This document shows positions 61,179 through 64,000 of a stretch of 64,000 nt of DNA, one piece after another (the first letter of the stretch is position 1; every line of letters starts with the position of its first letter). Origin of the DNA: Cribrihabitans_A pelagius. Lineage in GTDB: Bacteria; Pseudomonadota; Alphaproteobacteria; Rhodobacterales; Rhodobacteraceae. Under the pieces are notes generated by a model that worked only from the letters and a program-made list of their open reading frames with translations, was not told where the DNA came from and searched no databases. Position numbers and translations under genes: made by a program. Where the stretch lies: NCBI RefSeq assembly GCF_048820915.1, contig NZ_JBMERR010000006.1, forward strand, positions 143,111 to 207,110. Direction: 5' to 3'.

Positions 61179-62449
61179 TCCGCCGCCTCCAGCGTGGTGC
61201 CGCGTTCCGGGAACATCTGCAGGAATTCCAGCGGGTTGCGGCCCTGACGGTCGACCAGCGGCGCCAGCTCCTCGGGGTCGTGATCGTCGTAGACGTCGCG
61301 GATTTCGTAGATCGTGTTGCGGCGCGCGGGTACCCGGCCCGCGGCGCGGATGATCTCGGCCAGCTCGCGCGCGGTGATCTCCTGCCCGTGAGCCGATCCG
61401 GCCGCGCGGGAGATGCTTTCGTTCATCAGCGTGCCGCCCAGGTCGTTCACGCCGCGCGACAGCATCTGCTGCGCCCGGGCCGCGCCCAGCTTGGTCCAGC
61501 TCACCTGGATATTGTCGATCCAGCCGTGCAGCATGATGCGCGCCACCGCATGCATCAGGTCCACCTCCAGCGCGGTGGGGCCGGGGCGCACCTTGTCGGG
61601 GTTCTGCGACCACAAGGGCGATTCCGTGTGCACGAAGGAGAGCGGCACCAGCTCGGTAAAGCCGCCGGTGTCCTTCTGGATGTCGCGCAAGAGCCGAATA
61701 TGCGCGGCCCAATGCTCGGGCGCGTCGATATGGCCGTACATGATGGTGGCGGTCGTCGGGATGCCGACTTCATGCGCGGCGCGGATGATCTCCACCCATT
61801 TCTCGGCGCTCAGCTTGTTCTTGGTGAGCTGCATCCGCACTTCGGTATCGAGGATCTCCGCCGCGGTGCCGGGCATAGAGCCGAGGCCCGCCTCCTTCAG
61901 ATCGGCGAGGAAGTCGTGGTAGGACATCTTGGTCTTCGATGCGCCATACCAGATCTCAAACGGAGAGAATGCGTGGATGTGCATGTCCGGCAGCGCCGCC
62001 TTGATGGCGCGGACGATGTCCCGGTAATAGGTGCCTTCCATCTTGGGGTGCAGCCCGCCCTGAATGCAGACCTCGGTCGCACCGCGGTCCCAGGCCTGCT
62101 GCGCGCGCTCGACGATCTGTTCAGGCTCCAGCCACTCGGCGTCCTTGTCCTCGCTGCGCTTGGCAAAACCGCAGAAACGGCAACCCATGTAGCAGATGTT
62201 GGTGAAGTTGATGTTACGGTTCACCACAAAGGTCACCTGGTCGCCATTGGCGCGGCGGCGCAGTTCGTCGGCCACGGCATAGACTGCCTCGGCATCAGCA
62301 CCGGTGGTGCGGAACAGCTCGACGCCCTCGGCCTCGGAGACCTCGCCGCCTTCCAATGCCATTTCGAGGATGGCCCGGACGGGGGCGGCAGCGGCACCCA
62401 CGGCAGCCGGGACCGTTGCGAATTTCTCGGCAGGTTGCTGAAGGGTCAT
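61175..62449 (-). CDS. cofH: FO synthase subunit 2, radical SAM
   Basis: 424 residues from ATG 62449; the frame extends inside cofG but lacks homology. The radical SAM motif is CYMGCRFC (C86, C90, C93) after VVNRNINFTNI. Further CofH landmarks: TEVCIQGGLHPKMEGTYYRD and HIHAFSPFEIWYGASKTKMS, SMPGTAAEILDTEVRMQLTK, and WIDNIQVSWTKLGAARAQQM. It couples tyrosine with the ribityl-uracil precursor. As in archaea, it is a separate polypeptide and not fused to CofG. Overlaps cofG by 4 nt. Confidence 0.95.
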   Translation of the reverse strand: MTLQQPAEKFATVPAAVGAAAAPVRAILEMALEGGEVSEAEGVELFRTTGADAEAVYAVADELRRRANGDQVTFVVNRNINFTNICYMGCRFCGFAKRSEDKDAEWLEPEQIVERAQQAWDRGATEVCIQGGLHPKMEGTYYRDIVRAIKAALPDMHIHAFSPFEIWYGASKTKMSYHDFLADLKEAGLGSMPGTAAEILDTEVRMQLTKNKLSAEKWVEIIRAAHEVGIPTTATIMYGHIDAPEHWAAHIRLLRDIQKDTGGFTELVPLSFVHTESPLWSQNPDKVRPGPTALEVDLMHAVARIMLHGWIDNIQVSWTKLGAARAQQMLSRGVNDLGGTLMNESISRAAGSAHGQEITARELAEIIRAAGRVPARRNTIYEIRDVYDDHDPEELAPLVDRQGRNPLEFLQMFPERGTTLEAAE

Positions 62450-63588
62450 GCTGTCTCTCCGATGTGGCGCTGATCGCGGGCGAGGCCGTTTTCCTGGGCC
62501 ATGCCGGCCGCACGGGCCAGCACGCCGGGGTTGATGAAGCCGCTGTCCCCGGTCAGGTAGCGGGGGTAGACGGTGAGCCGCTCGCGCAGCTCGAACCCGG
62601 CCCCGGTGCAGGAGCTGGCGAGCGCCCGGATTTCCGGCCATTCGTGCTGCGGGTTGATGAAGTCTATGGTCACGGGCGAGATGCCGCCCCAGTCGTTGAT
62701 GCCCGCTTCCAGGTAGGCGATGTGGCGGGCGCTGAGGTTCGGCGGCGCCTGCAGGCTGATTTCAGGCGCGAGGATGATCCGCGCCGCCGCGATGGTGCGC
62801 AGCATGTCCTCCAGTGCCGGTTCCGGGTGGTTCGCCATCTCGATGTCGGGCTTGCGCTGGAAGTTCTGGATGATCACTTCCTGGATGTGGCCGTAGCGGG
62901 CGTGGGCGTCGTTGATCGCGTGCAGCGCCTCGATCCGCTCGGCAAATGTCTCGCCGATGCCGATCAGCAGGCCGGTGGTGAAGGGCACCTGCTTCTGGCC
63001 CGCGCGCTCCAGCGTGCGCAGCCGCTGCAGCGGCACCTTGTCGGGGCAGGCATAATGCGGCTGGCCCTTGCGGGTCAGGCGGCGGCTCACGGTTTCCAGC
63101 ATCATCCCCATCGAGGCGGAGACCGGGCGCAGCACGTCGATCTCGTCATCGGTGAGGGTGCCCGCGTTCACATGCGGCAGCAGGCTGGTCTCTGTCAGCA
63201 CCAGCTCGCACATGTCGCGCAGGTAATCGGTGAGGCGGGAGTAGCCGAGGTGTTCCAGACCTTTACGGGCCTTCTCGTAACGCAGCTCCGGCTTCTCGCC
63301 GAGGCTGAACAGCAGCTCCTTGCAGCCCTCGCGTTCACCCTTCTGTGCCGTGGCCAGAACCTGCTCCGGCGTCATGATATTGGCCTCCGGCGAATCCGGA
63401 TGCTTGACGAAGGTGCAGTAGCCGCAGGTGTCGCGGCACATGTTGGTCAGAGGCACGAAGGCCTTGCGCGAATAGGTGACCGTGCGGCCCCACTGGGCGT
63501 CGCGGATGCCGGCGGCGCGCTGCATCAGGGCGCGCAAATCACCGGTCTCCGCCCAGGCGGTGCCTGTGCTGAGCGATTGGGTGTTCAT
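62446..63588 (-). CDS. cofG: FO synthase subunit 1, radical SAM
   Basis: 380 residues. Radical SAM motif CRDTCGYC (C51, C55, C58) in KAFVPLTNM-CRDTCGYC-TF. Other landmarks: GEREGCKELLFSLGEKPELR, LLPHVNAGTLTDDEIDVLRP, VPFTTGLLIGIGETFAERIE and EVIIQNFQRKPDIEMANHPE, all standard for CofG. With CofH it builds the deazaflavin ring Fo. It is the first gene of the seven-gene F420 operon; the AT-rich region 63.6-63.75 kb upstream holds its promoter. Confidence 0.95.
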   Translation of the reverse strand: MNTQSLSTGTAWAETGDLRALMQRAAGIRDAQWGRTVTYSRKAFVPLTNMCRDTCGYCTFVKHPDSPEANIMTPEQVLATAQKGEREGCKELLFSLGEKPELRYEKARKGLEHLGYSRLTDYLRDMCELVLTETSLLPHVNAGTLTDDEIDVLRPVSASMGMMLETVSRRLTRKGQPHYACPDKVPLQRLRTLERAGQKQVPFTTGLLIGIGETFAERIEALHAINDAHARYGHIQEVIIQNFQRKPDIEMANHPEPALEDMLRTIAAARIILAPEISLQAPPNLSARHIAYLEAGINDWGGISPVTIDFINPQHEWPEIRALASSCTGAGFELRERLTVYPRYLTGDSGFINPGVLARAAGMAQENGLARDQRHIGETA

Positions 63589-63739
63589 GGATTCCTCCCT
63601 GTCCTCCTCAGACTGTGAAGGAGGGCCTCTTCTGTCAAATATTTTTTTAGCTACAGGTCAAAAAAAATAGCGTGAAGGCCGTGAACGCTTACCTAGAATG
63701 CTGTTTTTAAACTGCTAAAAATCTAGTCCGACAAAATTA

Positions 63740-63768
63740 TTGACTACTAAGTAAAACACTCGAATACT
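63740..63768 (+). promoter_or_regulatory. pntA: Putative sigma70-type promoter for pntA
   Basis: TTGACT (63740-63745, 5 of 6 matches to the -35 box), a 17-nt spacer, and AATACT (63763-63768, 4 of 6 to the -10 box), about 60 bp before the pntA GTG. It lies at the end of a strikingly AT-rich stretch (about 63630-63770) that separates cofG and pntA. The rest of that gap shows no gene. Confidence 0.45.
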
Positions 63769-63828
63769 TTCCCTCAATCGACGCGGCCCGTCCTTCAGGG
63801 CGTGCTAGCGCAAAGGGAGGACATCAGA

Positions 63829-64000
63829 GTGCTTATTGGAACGCCACGGGAACTGGCGGCTGGAGAGGCGCGCGTTGCGATGACGCCGGACTCGGCGCGG
63901 CAGCTGCAGAAGCTGGGGTATACTTGCGCGATCGAGAGCGGGGCGGGGGCTGGGGCGGGGTTTTCCGATGCCGCTTACGAGGCCGCGGGCGTGGAGGTTG
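63829..64000 (+). CDS. pntA: Proton-translocating NAD(P)+ transhydrogenase alpha subunit, N-terminal part (partial)
   Basis: The gene starts at GTG 63829 (SD aaagggagg) and runs off the window after about 57 codons. The visible start, LIGTPRELAAGEARVAMTPD followed by SARQLQKLGYTCAIESGAGA, is the conserved N-terminus of PntA/alanine-dehydrogenase-type domains, with the PRE and RVAMTP motifs. PntA binds NAD(H) in the membrane transhydrogenase that makes NADPH from NADH using the proton gradient. Proximity to NADPH-using F420 reductase is interesting but the two are divergent. Confidence 0.88.
   Translation, partial: MLIGTPRELAAGEARVAMTPDSARQLQKLGYTCAIESGAGAGAGFSDAAYEAAGVEV

Overview
The window looks like a chromosomal segment of a marine alphaproteobacterium of the Rhodobacteraceae (roseobacter group, Leisingera/Phaeobacter/Ruegeria-like). 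This is inferred from the high GC, the Na+-translocating NQR operon, a DddP-like M24 protein, many catabolic modules each paired with its own regulator, and a coenzyme F420 operon next to pntA. No rRNA, tRNA, CRISPR array, intact insertion sequence or phage gene was seen.

Layout. 1-3.4 kb: the end of a LysR regulator, then a Rieske oxygenase, an aldehyde dehydrogenase and a small helical protein. 3.6-11.9 kb: nqrABCDEF, a divergent CBS-domain gene and a small membrane protein, then the NQR maturation genes apbE (covalent FMN) and nqrM (iron site). 11.9-14.9 kb: about 3 kb of decayed DNA in which relics of an aldo/keto reductase, a propionate-type CoA-transferase and an ETF alpha subunit can be read across several frames. 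14.9-19.1 kb: an orphan outer-membrane efflux lipoprotein, an aldehyde dehydrogenase and an AraC regulator.

19.3-28.2 kb: a complete quinohemoprotein amine dehydrogenase cluster in the order qhpG-A-D-C-B-F-E-R. It encodes the periplasmic enzyme (alpha, beta, and the CTQ-bearing gamma subunit) plus its maturation set: radical SAM thioether synthase, flavin monooxygenase, leader protease and ABC exporter. An aldehyde dehydrogenase and a branched-chain/amide-type ABC transporter (livJHMGF-like) follow and may process amine-derived aldehydes and related solutes. 34.8-35.9 kb: mgtC-like and exoD-like membrane proteins, then a decayed MFS transporter. 37.1-41.2 kb: an Lrp regulator with a divergent zinc alcohol dehydrogenase, and a LysR regulator with a divergent DddP-like protein. 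41.5-43.0 kb: a frameshifted RTX/VCBS-like gene.

43.1-50.6 kb: a sugar ABC transporter with glucokinase, transcribed divergently from an OmpR-type two-component system; the layout resembles the Pseudomonas glucose uptake/GltR-GtrS arrangement. 50.6-56.2 kb: the branched-chain 2-oxoacid dehydrogenase complex (E1a, E1b, E2, E3) with a divergent Lrp-type bkdR. 56.2-63.6 kb: a TetR (RutR-like) regulator and a tightly overlapping F420 operon, cofG-H-D-C-E, then F420:NADPH oxidoreductase and an LLM-family flavin/F420-dependent oxidoreductase. The window ends inside pntA.

The most unusual content is the full F420 biosynthesis operon, unusual for an alphaproteobacterium, and the intact CTQ amine dehydrogenase system with a 21-nt direct-repeat operator in front of it. 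I did not find an unambiguously undescribed system. The least explained pieces are the relic-rich stretches, the twin palindromes at 9.63-9.67 kb, and the open questions about F420 chemistry.
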